A DNA stretch of 64,000 nucleotides, from the NCBI GenBank assembly GCA_036245525.1, contig BTPG01000005.1, positions 122,252,779 to 122,316,778 on the forward strand, written 5' to 3'. This DNA comes from Semisulcospira habei. Taxonomy: Eukaryota > Mollusca > Gastropoda > Semisulcospiridae. The notes beneath the pieces are model-generated. The model searched no databases and had not been told where the DNA came from. It worked only from the letters and a program-made list of their open reading frames with translations. Shown piece by piece: positions 63,970-64,000 of this stretch (its first letter is position 1; each line of letters starts with the position of its first letter). The position numbers and the translations under genes were made by a program.

Positions 63970-64000
63970 ACAATGACAATGATTCTTATTTTACAACGGT
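63966..64000 (-). mobile_element. LINE 3' tail running out of the window
   Basis: AATTACAATGACAATG then TTCTTATTTTACAACGG: on the reverse strand this is CCGTTGTAAAATAAG plus a CATTGT tail, as at 33000 and 55610. A further reverse-strand LINE copy probably continues to the right. Confidence 0.6.

Overview
The window looks like nuclear DNA from an animal, most likely a mollusc and probably a gastropod. That placement rests on the mix of L2/CR1-like and RTE-like LINE relics, long (TC)n/(TG)n/(ATT)n tracts and dense short palindromic elements; it is an inference, since no host gene places it. I found no convincing host exon, rRNA or tRNA gene. Nearly every long reading frame is a decayed retrotransposon piece, a simple repeat translated in frame, or chance.

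Layout. 1-1.4 kb: reverse-strand LINE relic. 1.4-12.4 kb: many palindromic mini-elements, a 415-bp tandem duplication, an L2-like LINE inserted inside a palindromic element, and a solo LTR (9148-9860). 12.4-15.1 kb: LINE between two (TC)n tracts. 17.4-20.5 kb: RTE-like APE-RT element (copy 1) with target-site duplication. 20.5-23 kb: internally deleted LINE between (TC)n tracts. 23-36 kb: palindromes, dispersed repeats and pentanucleotide arrays. 36.5-39.9 kb: RTE-like copy 2, also with a target-site duplication. 40-48.5 kb: palindromes and a 90-bp minisatellite. 48.5-49.3 kb: second solo LTR. 49.5-52.5 kb: LINE with nearly complete RT. 52.5-55.6 kb: sparse. 55.6-64 kb: (GA)n tracts separating reverse-strand LINE copies, the largest (58169-63586) keeping an SGNH-hydrolase ORF1 and most of ORF2.

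Two themes organise the window. First, about fifty short elements in several families (called A to H here) have a near-perfect hairpin core. In the best copies of families A to D they end in TTAA followed by CCC or CTC, like piggyBac-type non-autonomous elements. Their two arms vary together from copy to copy, and neighbouring elements sometimes share one TTAA. Second, one LINE lineage lies between microsatellite tracts, always with (TC)n on its sense strand on both sides, which suggests insertion into (TC)n or repeated insertion next to its own tails. Transposition, nesting, truncation and slippage explain most of what is seen; no cellular pathway is encoded here.
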